Below are positions 47,940 through 60,246 of a stretch of DNA of 64,000 bases, piece after piece. The translations under genes were made by a program, and so were the position numbers. Below the pieces are notes generated by a model, which saw only the letters and a program-made list of their open reading frames with translations, was not told where the DNA came from and searched no databases. Numbering within the stretch: the stretch's first letter is position 1; each line of letters starts with the position of its first letter. Source of the DNA: Rhodamnia argentea (lineage: Eukaryota > Streptophyta > Magnoliopsida > Myrtales > Myrtaceae); NCBI RefSeq assembly GCF_020921035.1, contig NC_063154.1:6634001-6698000 (forward strand), given 5' to 3'.

Positions 47940-50073
47940 GCTCCCTCCAACTGGCTGGCCGCGACGGAACTGCGCCATCTTAAATGATCGCCGTTAATGG
48001 CATTGGAAGCCATAGCCCCTCCCTCTACTCGTATGTATTCTTTTTTGGCCGGAGAATAATATCTACTATTTTAAACGTTGTAACTTATTATTTGAATATT
48101 ATCAATTGGATATTTTCCTCTTATAATTTTGTTTTTTAATTTTAACTTACAATTAAAAAAAAAGAATTGGAAGTTGACAAGGGTGAAAAACTTTTGTGGA
48201 CAGAATTAGACCGTCCCATTGTCAGAAATGATGGTAATTCACCATCATACCGTTATACTGCTATGCTAGCAAGACCCGTCTTTCTTCATTTGGCTTTCAC
48301 ATTGAAAGCGAGAGATGAGCCTTTCGAAAGAAGTTCACATCAAGAGCGGAGGAAAATGTTTCCATTATATCCGTATCAATTTACTTCTCGGACGTCGTTC
48401 ATTTCTGTATGTATGCGAGCGTTCGTTCCGAAGAGAATGCCTTCCACGACGATGCACGAAGTTGGGGTTTCCCCTACGCATTTATGTCTCTTTGCTCTCC
48501 TCAACCATTTCTCATTTATGTGTCGTTGCTCCCCTCAACCATTTCTTTTTGTCCTTCTTTTCATCGGATTGTTATCTCCCTTTGCTTTGACGTTGTGGAG
48601 GGAGGCCACAGAATGGCTGTCAGTGCTTGGCCCTGTTTGGCCCCCTCTGTAACTGCAAAGCATACCTAAATTCAAAGAGGGGATGAGTGAACAAAAAAAA
48701 AAAAAAAAACCACGTTCTAAATATTTTGCTTTTGTATAAATTTCGCCGATCTGGCCAATTTTGGCTGGAAATCGCTGACGAGGACGCTAGTCATCATATG
48801 TGGCACGATCGGCGCTGACTTGGATTTTTTTTTTTAACTTCTTTTAGAATGAATTAAATTTATTTTCTTTTTCTTTACTTCCTTTTTCCTTTCACCCGAG
48901 GGTCGTGGCCCTCATCGACCACAAAAGAGAAAATATTAACATATTATTAAAAATGTCAACGTTGGCGCCGGTCATGCCACGGAAGATGTTGGCCCCATAT
49001 GAATGATTTTCGACCAAAATTAGCCGGATGTAGATAATTGGTTAAAATGTAAAAGTTTAGGACTAAATGGATTCGATTGAAAGTTTTAAGGCTAAATTGA
49101 TATCGATGCAATAAGTTTAGAACTTTTTATGTACTCTTCCAACGGAGGAGGGACACTAGCCGGAATGAACCTTTTCTTTCTTTGCATTATTTTTCCCTTC
49201 ATTGCTCTGTTCCATCCTGCGATTAACTTGCAGCCCAACGTGGTATTGAACTATCTTGTTGCACTAATAATTTTCCACCTTCAGTGAAAAAGTTGTCGAA
49301 TTCCCATGTCAAACCTTGTTGAGGCCCTGTTCTTTTTTCCTTTGTTTGGCTTTCACAATTTTTATTTAAATGCCAACGGTACATGTTCTCATATCTACCA
49401 AAAATTTAATAAATGAGCGACTCACCTAGATCTTTGCGTACATATTATGGTCATCTAGGCAAATTTCCTATCCAAACAAATATCGGATTCCGCATCTCTG
49501 ATATTTACACATATTGTGGTAATAAATTTACAATTGGGTCCACTTTTGGAATAGTTATAGGCCGAAACTTTTAGTCGATGGAACAAATTTTTTGCATTTA
49601 CGTTATAGAAAAGAACTAATATTGTATGACTGTGCATATACTGCATTTACAATCATTAGCATTATGATTTTCCAAGTTGATGAGAACAAAGTCTTGCATC
49701 TAAGTTATACACATGCTGCATTTTAAAGTCACTATAAGAAAATGTGGAACAATTCCCTACATATAAGTACAGAAAGAAAAATTAAAAACTTTGAAAGTTA
49801 GATCTCGTGACAAAAGTTATACCCCATAATTGCGCATATTCTGCAACTACGGGCATTGCAACAGTATTCGAAATCGACTCTTATGCATAATTTGTAAATT
49901 TAAGTTCCTATTTTGCATTTGGGTAATAAGAGATAGGCATCGCTCTGGAGTAGGTTGAATTAGAAAATGGGCACTAAATGTCAACTACTTTTCGAGTTAT
50001 TCAAAGGATTTCGAGAGACGTAACAATAGGCAAAGCTCTATCAAGCTACCCTACGGTGTTAAAAATAAGGGAA
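47940..50073. other. Intergenic part of unit B with a decayed inverted-repeat element
   Basis: No gene is recognised. From about 48700 to 49140 the sequence has inverted arms: gaaatcgctgacgagg and gtggcacgatcggcgc on the left; gcgccggtcatgccac and aatgattttcgacc on the right. The right arm contains phrases such as 'aaagtttaggactaaat'. It resembles a diverged member of the fold-back family at 41385-42053. It is repeated in unit C at about 61010-61450. Frames at 48167-48652 lack family support. Confidence 0.5.
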
Positions 50074-50515
50074 AACACCATAAAAAAAAATCATAAACTA
50101 TGCTCACTGTGACACATTTATCTTAAAAAAATTTTTGTGACATCAAAAATCTCAAACTTGTATTCGTGTGACATATTTACTCCAAATATTTTTTTATGAC
50201 ACAAAAAAATTCAAACTTATATTAATGTCACACATTTACCTCAATTTTTTTTGTGACACAAAAAACTCCAAACTTATAAGCTTGTGACATATTTGCTCGA
50301 AATTTTGAGGTAAATGTATCATACGGATACAAGTTTAGGATTTTTAGTGTCACAATAAAAAGTTTTGGATAAATATATCACATTAGTATAAGTTTGGGGT
50401 AAATATGTCACATGGATAAAAGTTTAAGGTTTTTTGTGACACACAGAAAAGTTTAGGGTAAATGTGTCATAATGGATATAATTTGGAATTTTTTGTGGCT
50501 TTTTCCCTAAAAAAA
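50074..50515. repeat. Palindromic array of the ~57-bp repeat family
   Basis: The left half has at least four units of the form gtgacacattta(t/c)c...caaacttgtat. The right half carries the same units in reverse complement (ggtaaatgtatcat...acaagttta). The turning point is near 50300 (cgaaattttgagg). The copy at 62385-62830 is its counterpart in unit C; a single-orientation relative lies at 1205-1430. It is non-coding. Confidence 0.75.
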
Positions 50516-50593
50516 TCCATCAAGCTTATTAAGACTTGCTAGTTACCGCATCAAATTGGATGAGACCCTTTCCCATTCCCACGTGTTTTAATT

Positions 50594-50893
50594 GGTGCAT
50601 TGTTCAGCGATCACGACTAGAAATTCAAGAGATTTATTACCATTTTGATAGGATAGATGTCACATCACAGTGATAATTCAGCGATCGCCACTAGAAATTT
50701 AAAAAAGTTATTACCATTTTGATAGGATAGATGTCACATCATGTCGATGATTCAGTGATCGCCATTAGAAATTTAAGAGAGTTATTACCATTTTGGTAGG
50801 GTAGATGTCACATCACGATACAACAAATATCTACCCTATTGAAATGGTAATAATTCTCTTGCATTTCTAGTCGTGATCGCTGAACAGTGCATC
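50594..50893. mobile_element. MITE-like element with internal ~72-bp triplication
   Basis: The left end (ggtgcattgttcagcgatca) and the reverse complement of the right end (gatgcactgttcagcgatca) form terminal inverted repeats extending about 60 bp. Inside, the block cagcgatc..ctagaaattca..ttattaccattttgatagg..gatgtcacatca occurs three times in tandem. No coding sequence or clear target duplication was found. The unit C copy is at 62908-63190. Confidence 0.55.
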
Positions 50894-53800
50894 AAGACCC
50901 AGTCGAAGGACAACTTGCTCTTGAGCACGTCCCCAGCCCATTTCTTGCTCATCGCAGAGTGATGGCATTCATTGCGACCTCTTTTGGAATAATTAATGAA
51001 ACAGTTGGATATAGAACGAGCTTTTTATTTTTATTTTTATTTTTTTGGGGGGTCAGAGATATAGAACGAGTTGAAATGACACATAGTCACCCCACATCCG
51101 ACAGTGTCTTTTCCCTCTCCCCCACGTGACAGGGTGGAAGAATTGCAGAAGAGGGGCCATTTTGAGGGGGGGAAAATCTACAAAATATAAGGCTAAATCC
51201 CCCAAAATGAAGCTTCAACTTTTGCAAATGATCATAACCTTTTTAAACAACTAAAAAGTGCTTACGGAAAGTTTACTCGAGAGCGACCAAAGTACCCATC
51301 ACAAATTTGCTTGGATCGGAAAAAAAAACTCCGTTGGTACTCTAACCATGTAAATCCAAATCAAAGGAATTAGAAACAACGACGAGGTAGAGGAGAAAAT
51401 ATTGCATACTCCCTTAATACCCCGTATGGATCACCTGCCATAAGTGACGTACCCCACCCTCCATAATACTTTTCCTCATGTAAAAAGAGGATGGAGGGTG
51501 GGGATTCAATGTTTTTACCCATATCCATTCATTGAATGACACGTGTTTGATGGGCCCACCTTTCAGCTTTTCAGAAATCTCTTTCTCCCTCACTTTCTAT
51601 CTTCCGTAAACGCCCCTCCACCTCTCTCTTCTGCAACGCTCCTCCCCCTTTCTTCTTCCTCTGTCTTCACTCGTCCTCTCTCTCTCTCTCTCAACCTTCA
51701 AATTCAACAAGCATACAGTGAGTGAGAAATGGGTCACTTAAAATATCTAGACCTATCAAAATGGGTCTAAAACCCACTTATCAATCCAAATTTATTGACA
51801 TGTGTAATAAATGGGTCACTTAAAATATGCAGGCCAATCATAAATGGGTGTTAAATGGGTTCATAACAAAACCCATTTACAACCTATTTAATTCTTAACC
51901 AATTTACAATTAAAAGCCTTACTCTCACATTTCACTCCGTTCCCATGCACGGCTTCTTCTTCTTCTTCTTCTTCTTCTTCTTCTTCTTCTTCTTCACCTC
52001 ACTCTTCATTCAACACGGATCTCATTCACTGTCGCCCCACCGCATTCATCGCTGCCAACCACCGTTGCAGAGATTGTTTCCGATTGGTCATTAAAGAAAT
52101 CCCAAAACTTGTCAAGGAATGGTCCATTCATCTCTCTCTCGTCAAGGAAGTCCCGAGCCTCAAGATCGGCCGAAAGCTAGAGAGCTCGAGGCTCGACCGA
52201 TCCAAGCAAGCTCGAGCTTGCCCTAGGCAGGCGAGCCTAGGGGAGCTCGAAGTTGGCTTGGATCTAACCTCGAGCTTATCAAGCGGGAACTGTCGAGCCC
52301 CGAGATTGTGAGCCTCGGGTGAGCTCGAGACTTGCCAGGACGCGACTGATTGCCGAGCTCCCCGCTGTTGTGGAAGCCCGACAATTGGCGAACGAAGGAG
52401 GGAGAAAGAAAAAAGAAAAAGAAAAAAAATAAAAGAGAAATAAAAAATAAAAGTGTTTTATACAAATTAAAAAATTTAAAAGATCCACTAAATTTACAGA
52501 AATTAAAAAATGTTTAAAAAATTAAATATATAAATGTTTAGTAATATGGGTTTGGTATGGGCTGGGTATGGGTCGGGTCGAGTACAAGTCAAGAAATTTG
52601 TACTATGCATAAATGGGTCATAAAACTGATTAATGAGTATTTTTGGTTGGACCATTTAAGACTCAACTCAACTCAACCCAACTGTTTAAAATGCTTAACA
52701 TGGAGGTCAAACTGATATCATTTTCGCCCACTTGCTTTCTATTCCTTTTTGTTTCATTTTGGACGCCTTCCCCTTCCCCTACGTCTTTTTTTTTTTTTTT
52801 AACTTGTAAGAGGAGAAGTTATTCCCTTAGATTGGAATTCATCCTCTATTTTAAGCAATTAAAGTTTGGCTTAGGACATAATTTTTGTGATGGGATTACC
52901 TATTGGTAGTCGGGTTACATTTAGAACATAAATATTCTTCCTGAAAATTTTAAAACATTGTTGTACTTGGTCGAGCATGAGCTTTAAGAAAACAATCTCG
53001 CGTTAAGTATGTCTCAAATTTTTAAATTACAACGAGTTTGATTGGCTGGAATAGATTTTACTGGTTGGTCGGCATCGTAGTCGGACATGTGATTGACGTG
53101 CCGTAGTCGTAACGAAGTGAAAATCATGCTGACCTAATTATTAAAACCTAAGTTTCATTGCACCGTCAAATTGTAATCTTTAGTTGCATCCAAGACTATG
53201 AAAATCATCGAAAGATCCCACGGCCCATAACTCATGTGAATGGGCCTCTTCTGTAAACCCTTTTGGTCTCCATCCCTTACAACATCACTCTGGCCTAAGT
53301 TTCTTGATGAGGAAGAAAATTTTCAACCAACGATTTCTTATAGATAAGAATGATACTACCTTTAGAAGAGACACTTTCCTTAAATATTTCTCTCTCGTGT
53401 CATCTCCGGTGGCGCGGACCCGTACCGCCCAACCATCATCGGATGAGCGAAAAAGGAAAATCTCCGACAAACGGGCAAGGGAACCGACTAATCAGAACGC
53501 TTAACGAACTCGAACACTATTCCATTGTCGTTCGAAAAAGGAAAAGAAAAATTAAGCGAAGGTATACATCATCGAATAGGACATAGATACCTAAAAATAT
53601 GCTAAGTTTGCGCCTTTGCGGATCTGAATCATGCTATGCACGTTTAAATAATTTGCATGCATAAGCACGTATAATAAAAAATAGAAGGTGCACATTGAAG
53701 TGCGTGCTACGGTCGGCCCATATGGATGGCCGTTCCCTATAATTATTGGTATAAATTTGAGGCACTATGTCAACTTGCTATCGACAGCTTTTGATATGGT

Positions 53801-56052
53801 CAAAATAACTAGGCAAGTTTTTTTTTTTTTGGTCGAAAGAGCTGGGCAAGTTTTAATTGGCGTATGAACATGTTCCGGACAAATGCAAACTTCCATTTAA
53901 AACTGCATGATTTCCGAGGTGACGAACAACACAAGTCAACCTAATCTATTTTTTGACCATACACTCGCATCAAAGCCCCTTGCTTTAATAATCATGCAGG
54001 CCAATCACGTCAATATTAGGTTAAAATTCAGAAACTCTCTGCGGTGCGCCGACCGCATTTAACCCTAGGGCATTCTAGTTCTCAGACCACATAGATCCCA
54101 CGTTGGACTCGCCAAGTTTAAGGGCTCGGATGCTTGATCTCGTATGCACCGAGATCATTCGAGAATTTTTTCGACCTTTCGCGTCGCTTCCTGTCTCGAC
54201 GGTCCATCAACTTTCCCGTGTTTTAAAGCATGAGGTAGAAGTATCCCATCTTCCGCATGGTAATAACTTTTTCAATATATATGTAACAACTTTCCGATGT
54301 CGAAGCACGACTTTTTGAATGGATACCGATGAAGCTACTCAACTGGAGGGAGAGTTGAAAAGTTTTTTTGTTTCTTTTTTCCAAAGATCTCGAGCGATAT
54401 CCCATGATTTGAAAAGTTGTTTAGTTTTAGGGTTGAAATAAGACTCTTGCTTGATACTGGCCCCGTTGGTTCTTCAACAAACGTTTGAATGACAAATGAT
54501 CTGTTGCCTAAGCTTTGTTGGTGGGAGTGAAAGAGACTTGTCGGACAGTTTAAAGCCAATTCAACGGTTTTTTTTTTTTTTGGATCGAAAGCCAATTCAA
54601 CGTTCGAACCTCTAATGTCCAATGGGGCATTGGACGAATTAATTGAACTTCATGAGCCTGAGACAATTAAACCGATGAGATCACTGATTCGACTCCTAAT
54701 GACCACATCTTAGGGACTTACCCGGTAGCATTGGCATACTCCCACCACTTCAAGGAATAATCTATTGTACGTGAGAAATCTAGGTTATAAAAAAAAAAAT
54801 GTTCAAACCGCTTGATTAGTCAAAATTCTCTAGCGCAATAAAGCAGTGAGGTCGAAAGCCGGCCTTTCATCACTGGTGCTACATTTTTTATTGCCATTGG
54901 TTCTGATTTCTGTTTTTTTTAATCAATTTACATAAAAATTATATCAAAAATCAATTTTAATCAAAACGACGTCGTTTTAGCCACGTAGAAGAAAGAAAAT
55001 ATTAAAAAAAAGTCACGTCAGTATTTTCGGTCGACCAAATTAGACAGAGAACTAACGGAAGGACTCAATTGGACCAATTTAACAAGGTTTTAAGATTCGA
55101 TTGTACTTTCTGTAAATTTTATGTCTCACTTACAATTTCACGATAAGTTTCGAGATTTCCGATAAACATATCTCAAGCAAAAAATAATAATAATAACTTA
55201 GCCATACCCGGGTTGACCAGACAAGTATTTTTTTTATTTTATTTTTTGGTCGGACAGGACAAGTATACTCACTCCAAATAGATGTGACATAATAGAAAAT
55301 TCTAATGGAGAGAATGCACGTGGCTCGATATAAGGTATAATCTACGGAATACATAACTTTTTGCTCCTTTTCTAAAAGGGTTTACGCGAATTTGTTCGTT
55401 GGTCTAACTTTTTTTATTAAAGTACGTAAAGAAAGCAAGGACTCGTGGGACTAGCGTACGTGAAATCATGGACAAATGCATGTCGAATCAAATTAAAGAT
55501 ATATAGAGATATTATATGGAGAGATTCTCTAAGGCCGTGAGATGCCTAGTTAAGAACTTGCATTAGGCGAGAAGCTCTTGGCTTTATGATCAATTACGAC
55601 AAGTTTTTCACTCTCGAAGTTATTGGAGAAATCGGTTCTTGTCGATCCAACGGTGGAGAAAAAAAATTTCTGAATAACTTATTTTAGCAAATGAACTTGA
55701 CATAAAAAAAAAATAATCTAGAATGAGAAAGATTGTACAACAATCTTGAATTTAGTGGAATGTTTTACGCAATCAAAAATGAGATTTTAGACAGAAAAAA
55801 TTTCGAGTCATTTCTCAATAGACCCACTTAAATCATACCATATGATCAAATTTCTACTCTTAATATCTTTTTTCTTTAATAAAGAGTGTGCCTTTTCTTT
55901 TTTCTTTTCAAATATCTTCGATTATTGGATTTTACGTTTCGCATCCATCGGAAGTTGCACAACAATTGTATTTTGTCTGTCACGTTTTTCCTCGCTAGAT
56001 TTTGTATATTTTCTCATCTTCGATGCACAACAATTGTATTTTGTCTGCCACC
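50894..56052. other. Intergenic remainder of unit B
   Basis: No gene is supported. Contents seen: T-rich tracts; (TTC)n microsatellite at about 51953-51996; an aaatgggt-rich repeat region at about 51725-51900 with related cgggtatgggtcgggt phrases near 52560-52690; a cluster of gagctcgag-type palindromes at 52180-52335; and a two-copy 67-bp-spaced repeat (gcacaacaattgtattttgt at about 55957 and 56024) immediately before the unit C breakpoint. Sequence beyond 51660 has no counterpart inside the window. Confidence 0.55.
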
Positions 56053-56099
56053 TCAGAAAATCAATGTGATTAGTGTCGATTCTCTTTCGTACTTCCTAG

Positions 56100-56838
56100 G
56101 TTGGTGGACCATATTGGGATGTTCCGGTGGGGAGGAAGGACTCGAGAAGTGCAAGCTACGAGCTTGCAAACACCAACATACCTACGCCGAATCAAGGTCT
56201 AATTTCCGTCATTTCCAAGTTCCTTTACCTCGGCCTCTCTATCACCGACACCATTGCGCTTTCCGGAAAGTATTAAGTTCCTACTCCTCTTAAGTGATTG
56301 ATCAATTTACTCACCCAAGGTGAGCTTATTGCCACAGAAGAAAGCGCGATTAAGACGTGTATATAGTAAATTGCACGAGATTTTCCCTAACTATATGAGC
56401 ATTCGATACTAGGAGCTCACACAATCGGCATGGCACGCTGCGAGAACTTCCGTGCGAGAATATATGGGGACTACGAATTGACATCGGGCAGCAGTCCATT
56501 ATCTGAGGTTCACCTTAGTAAAATTAAAGTCCGCATGCCCGGCTGCCGGAGGGGGAAAGGACAACATCGAGCCGTTGGACTATGCAACGCCCTACACATT
56601 CGACAACTCCTACTACCATTTGCTCCTGAACGGAGAGGGATTGCTGAACTCTGACCAGGAACTGTATTCCAGTATATTGGCCATTCAGACCAAGAAGCTT
56701 GTGGAACAGTATGCTTTTGACATGGCGGCTTTCTTTCGGCAGTTCTTCGATTCCATGGTAAAGATGGGGAACCTCACGAATCCGGATAGCTTTGTACATG
56801 GAGAAGTGAGGAAGAATTGCAGACTCATCAATGCATGA
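56100..56838 (+). pseudogene. PER11-type peroxidase pseudogene, copy C (exons 3-4 only)
   Basis: Only the counterparts of exon 3 (56100-56265) and exon 4 (56413-56838) exist. The duplication breakpoint at 56053 removed the signal peptide, exon 1 with the distal haem site, and exon 2. In addition, the exon 3 donor reads ccg/gaaagt instead of ccg/gtaagt. Exon 4 is one base longer (426 versus 425) because of an extra A in agtaaaattaaag near 56519-56526, which shifts the frame about 35 codons into the exon. It cannot encode an active peroxidase. Downstream frame remnants (VEQYAFDMAAFFRQF) are still recognisable. Confidence 0.93.
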
Positions 56839-57202
56839 TCGATATGATGTCCAGACTTGTTCGATTTCTTAGTTTCTGTTGGTTATCTTGTAGGAGTCGG
56901 CCACAGGCAATCTAATTATGATTACCGAATTCATTCGGAAGTCAGAAACTACTCTTGTAACGGAGACGTGGATTTGTCTCCCCACAGCCATTAGTAATGG
57001 TGTGCCTGTTCCCAAATATTGTGTGCGATTATTATGAAGTTAAGATTGACAAGCATGACGCATACAGAACAGTCTGAGATGTCGCCTTGCGCCGAGCTGC
57101 AGAAAGGCGAAAAAATTGTAGGACTACATTGAACGATACAGAACCAGAACACTCACACTTGTTTGGCCAAACCAGAAAAGGAATCAACGCCCAACAGAAG
57201 CC
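56839..57202. other. Spacer between peroxidase pseudogene C and SSL-2
   Basis: These 364 bp are the near-identical counterpart of 44384-44754. No gene is present. The 7-bp length difference comes from a small deletion near the acagaaccagaacactc phrase at about 57140-57150. Confidence 0.75.
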
Positions 57203-60162
57203 TTAATACGCCTTGAACTTACCCACATAAGGCATCGTCCCAGACCCGATCCACAGTGTGCCCGCGAACTCTACGACCTCGCTCACCGCCTCGAACGTCC
57301 TCCCAAATCCCCCGTCCAGCACTTCCACAACTCTCCCTTGTTCGCTGAATTTGATTGCCACAGGGTCTTTGGTGAACCAAGGAATCTCATTGCCATCACG
57401 ATCACCGTGAGCTCGGCCCCGCACTGATGAGCCCCGATGAGGACCCTCCTCCGTCTTGGGAAAAACCAGTCCTCTTCCACTGTTGAGGGCAACCCAGAAC
57501 TCGCCCTTGTCGTTCCTCTTGATGTTGTCCGGGTACCTTGAGAGCTGAGGGTAGAAAACCTGCGCAGGAGTCGCATGGCGTCCTGTCCTGGAGGGCGAGA
57601 GAGGGATCCTAAGCAGCTGGAAGTTGCCAGTTTCGACCACCACAAGGAAAGAGCCGTCCTTGCTTAGGGCCAGTCCGTTGGGGAAGTACAGCCCGTTGAG
57701 CAGGACCGTCACTCTCTTCGTGCGGGGGTCGTACTTGAGTACTCTCCCTGTCTTGTCTCCATTCTCTATGGACAACATGTAGTCCCTGATTACGATCATG
57801 CGCAAACCCAGATGAGCCATTCATGCGAAGGGTTTCCTTATCAAGTTCAGACGTCATTGCTTCCAAAAATGGAGGCTCAATCATCACATTGACAAACTCA
57901 TTCATAGAAATACATGAACGGGTCTTAATTTAGGCACGTTGGACATTAACGTGAACTCATTTTTGTACGGCCGAGCGAATGCAAGCAACGGTATATGTAG
58001 AAGCCATCGGCGTGAGTTTTGAGTCACTTCGTTATCAAAGCATTTCCCTAGTTCGAAGCTTTTTCTCGTCGCGAAAAGAACATAAACAACACATGTACAG
58101 ACATACATGAGAGTTTGTATAAGCGATAGGGTCATGCTGGCATGACAGTATGATATGATGGTGGAATGTTAGGCATAAGATCAGAGATGAGTTCTGAACT
58201 TCCGCCATGATTGTTAAATATTTTTTTGTCATCCATAACACTTGCGTTTGAGGTTACACCGTTATTCTGTTATACCATGAGCTTCTCAAATCCGTAAGTG
58301 ATAGAACTAGCTGGGCTCTTTAATGAGGAACGTAGAGATTTCCCCTCCGAGGCAATTATCGGAGAACATGGCATGGGGCAGCAACCCGCGCGAGCTGCAA
58401 CTCCAAAGAGTAAAGAGATGCTGACAAATGTGGTTGCAACTCAGAATGCAGGGGTCAATTCCTATCTGTCGTTCATGTCAATGTCGCCTCAAAAGAGATG
58501 GCCCGTAATCTTAGAAACTACACATATTCTCCCTCGTGGCTGCACCTTAATCTTGCACCGTAAGATCTTAGTCAAAATGATAGATCCACGGACTTAGCCT
58601 AGACACCCGATATAGATTCAATTTTCCCATATTGTCGTCGCCGTTCGTGTAGCGTCGTGCCCGATCTACCCATTTGGGGTTTTCTAACTCCGCCTCTATC
58701 GCTATCCACAAGAATAATCAGATAAGTATGTCGGGGATTCTGAGTTTAGATTCAGAAAATAGGAGCGGACACAAAAGGGCCTAATCATGTTGAGAAATGA
58801 ATATGATGAATGTACCTTCTCTGGTAGACAATGGAGCTGTCCGTGAAGTAAACGGCTCCCGTCCGAGCGTCAATGTCGACCGCGTTGGTGAGGTTGAATG
58901 GCACCCCACCGCCGGAAGTCGCGAGCTGCTCGGCGACACCGCCGCGTGGCCCGACCTTCAGGAGGCCATAATAGGCGTCCGCCACGTAGAGATCGCACGT
59001 CGCGCTGTTGAACTTGAGCCCCAGCGGCCTGCCGCATATCTGCTCCTTGTTGGGGTCCTTCGAGCCGTCGCACAATTTCCTGTCCCTGATGACGAACGAG
59101 AGGAACTTGTCTCAGATGGTCACCATCATGCCTTCGAGATCGTCCATGATCTTATACTCTCCTTTCACTCACATAGGAATGTGGGAAGAAAATGCCACGA
59201 TATGAAACTTATATCAGTATAATTTAGCAGTTAGTGACGGGCACACACATCTGGAATTGCCAACTATATCTCAGAAAATAGAGAGTATTTGCAAATGAAC
59301 AGCTTTCGGACGTCCTCAACATTGACCTCGACTCGAACCGGACAGATCGCCGTGACTATTTGCGTTCGTGGTCGCCGCAAAACTTCGGGACATGTCCATC
59401 ATGACGTGCATTAGATAGAGTACCTAAAAACTGCAGAAAGAAGACGAGAAGGAAGAAGAAGAAGTGTACCTACCCTCTCGGTAACTGAAGTTCTACCCAG
59501 TATGAGACTTTGGTAAACGTTACATGCGTGACACGTAAAAGAGTTTTAATCCATGAATTTGAACTTTTTACCAATAAAACAGAAATTGAGATCATTAAGT
59601 ACAATCCCTCCACGCTCGGAGGCTCTCTCTCTCTCTCTAGAATTTTCCTTCTATTTATTTTCTTCCCAAGAAACAGTTCAACGACATATTCCATCGGTTT
59701 TAAGCTCTCGTAAGACGTCGAACCGAAATCCGGATGCATGTACGGTGGGAGAAGATGAAGCTCATGAAGGGAAAGGACGTGCCTAAAGCACCATGCCTGC
59801 ATGCAAGAACGTTGTGCATGGAGCTAAAATTTAGGGTTTGCTTTTGTTTCCCCGGAGATGGAAAGACTTAAGACATGCCTGTGCGCGGTGGGCACGGAGA
59901 ACTCCCTCCACCTGCGGCGTGGCCCTTCCCACCTGAGGATCCTCCCGTCCGCGACGCCGATGTACGGGCCTCGCCCTCTGCAGTCGAAGGCAACGCTCTC
60001 GGGCCCGGTGGCCTCCGTGAGAGCCAGCTGGTGGTACTTGCTCCCGACCCGGCCCATGGACACCATCTCAAACGGCGAAACCAGACCCGGGGAGGCGACG
60101 AACAACACGGAGAAGATCAAGAGAGGGAGAGAGAGAGGAGTGCGTTTGAGGAGTGAGCTCAT
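57203..60162 (-). CDS. Strictosidine-synthase-like protein SSL-2 (3 exons, 378 aa)
   Basis: This is the tandem duplicate of SSL-1 with the same structure. Exons: 60162-59879, 59085-58816, 57785-57203. Exon lengths (284, 270, 583) are identical to SSL-1 and the frame is open throughout. The signal peptide, GPESVAFD, ICGRPLGLKF, ADAYYGLLKVGP and DNIKRNDKGEFWVALN segments are intact. Substitutions relative to SSL-1 include NYM to DYM at the start of exon 3, LSFPNG to LYFPNG, EEFAG to VEFAG, and GGVRFNLTNALDID to GGVPFNLTNAVDID. The AG/GCATGT donor of intron 1 is kept. The putative TATA box is changed (see 60240-60246), so expression may differ. The substrate is unknown. Confidence 0.88.
58816..58826 (-). 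promoter_or_regulatory. SSL-2 exon 2 donor region
   Basis: The exon 2 donor reads AG/GTACAT in both SSL copies, so splicing of intron 2 should be unaffected by the duplication. It is listed because the exon boundary, and hence the 184/185 residue junction, depends on it. Confidence 0.5.
59623..59638. repeat. (CT)8 microsatellite in SSL-2 intron 1
   Basis: Sixteen bases of CT repeat at the position that holds (CT)20 in SSL-1. Confidence 0.85.
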
Positions 60163-60239
60163 GGTGTGTGGTCTCTCTTTTGCGAGGATACGTTGCTGTC
60201 GAGATATATTCATGGTGGGGATTCAGACGCTCTTCTCTG

Positions 60240-60246
60240 ATTTGTA
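60240..60246 (-). promoter_or_regulatory. Altered TATA box of SSL-2 (TACAAAT)
   Basis: The minus strand reads ttacaaatc where SSL-1 has ttataaatc. It is a single T-to-C change in an otherwise matching promoter segment, 78-84 bp upstream of the ATG. If the SSL-1 motif is a working TATA box, this change should weaken it. Confidence 0.5.

Noticed and set aside
48167-48652. A 161-residue plus-strand frame with hydrophobic segments
   Set aside because: In unit C the corresponding region is broken into shorter frames in different phases. No splice sites or family signals support a gene.
50594-50893. Regularly spaced repeats that could suggest a CRISPR array
   Set aside because: The repeats are contiguous with no unique spacers, are inverted at the ends, and lie in a plant nuclear sequence.
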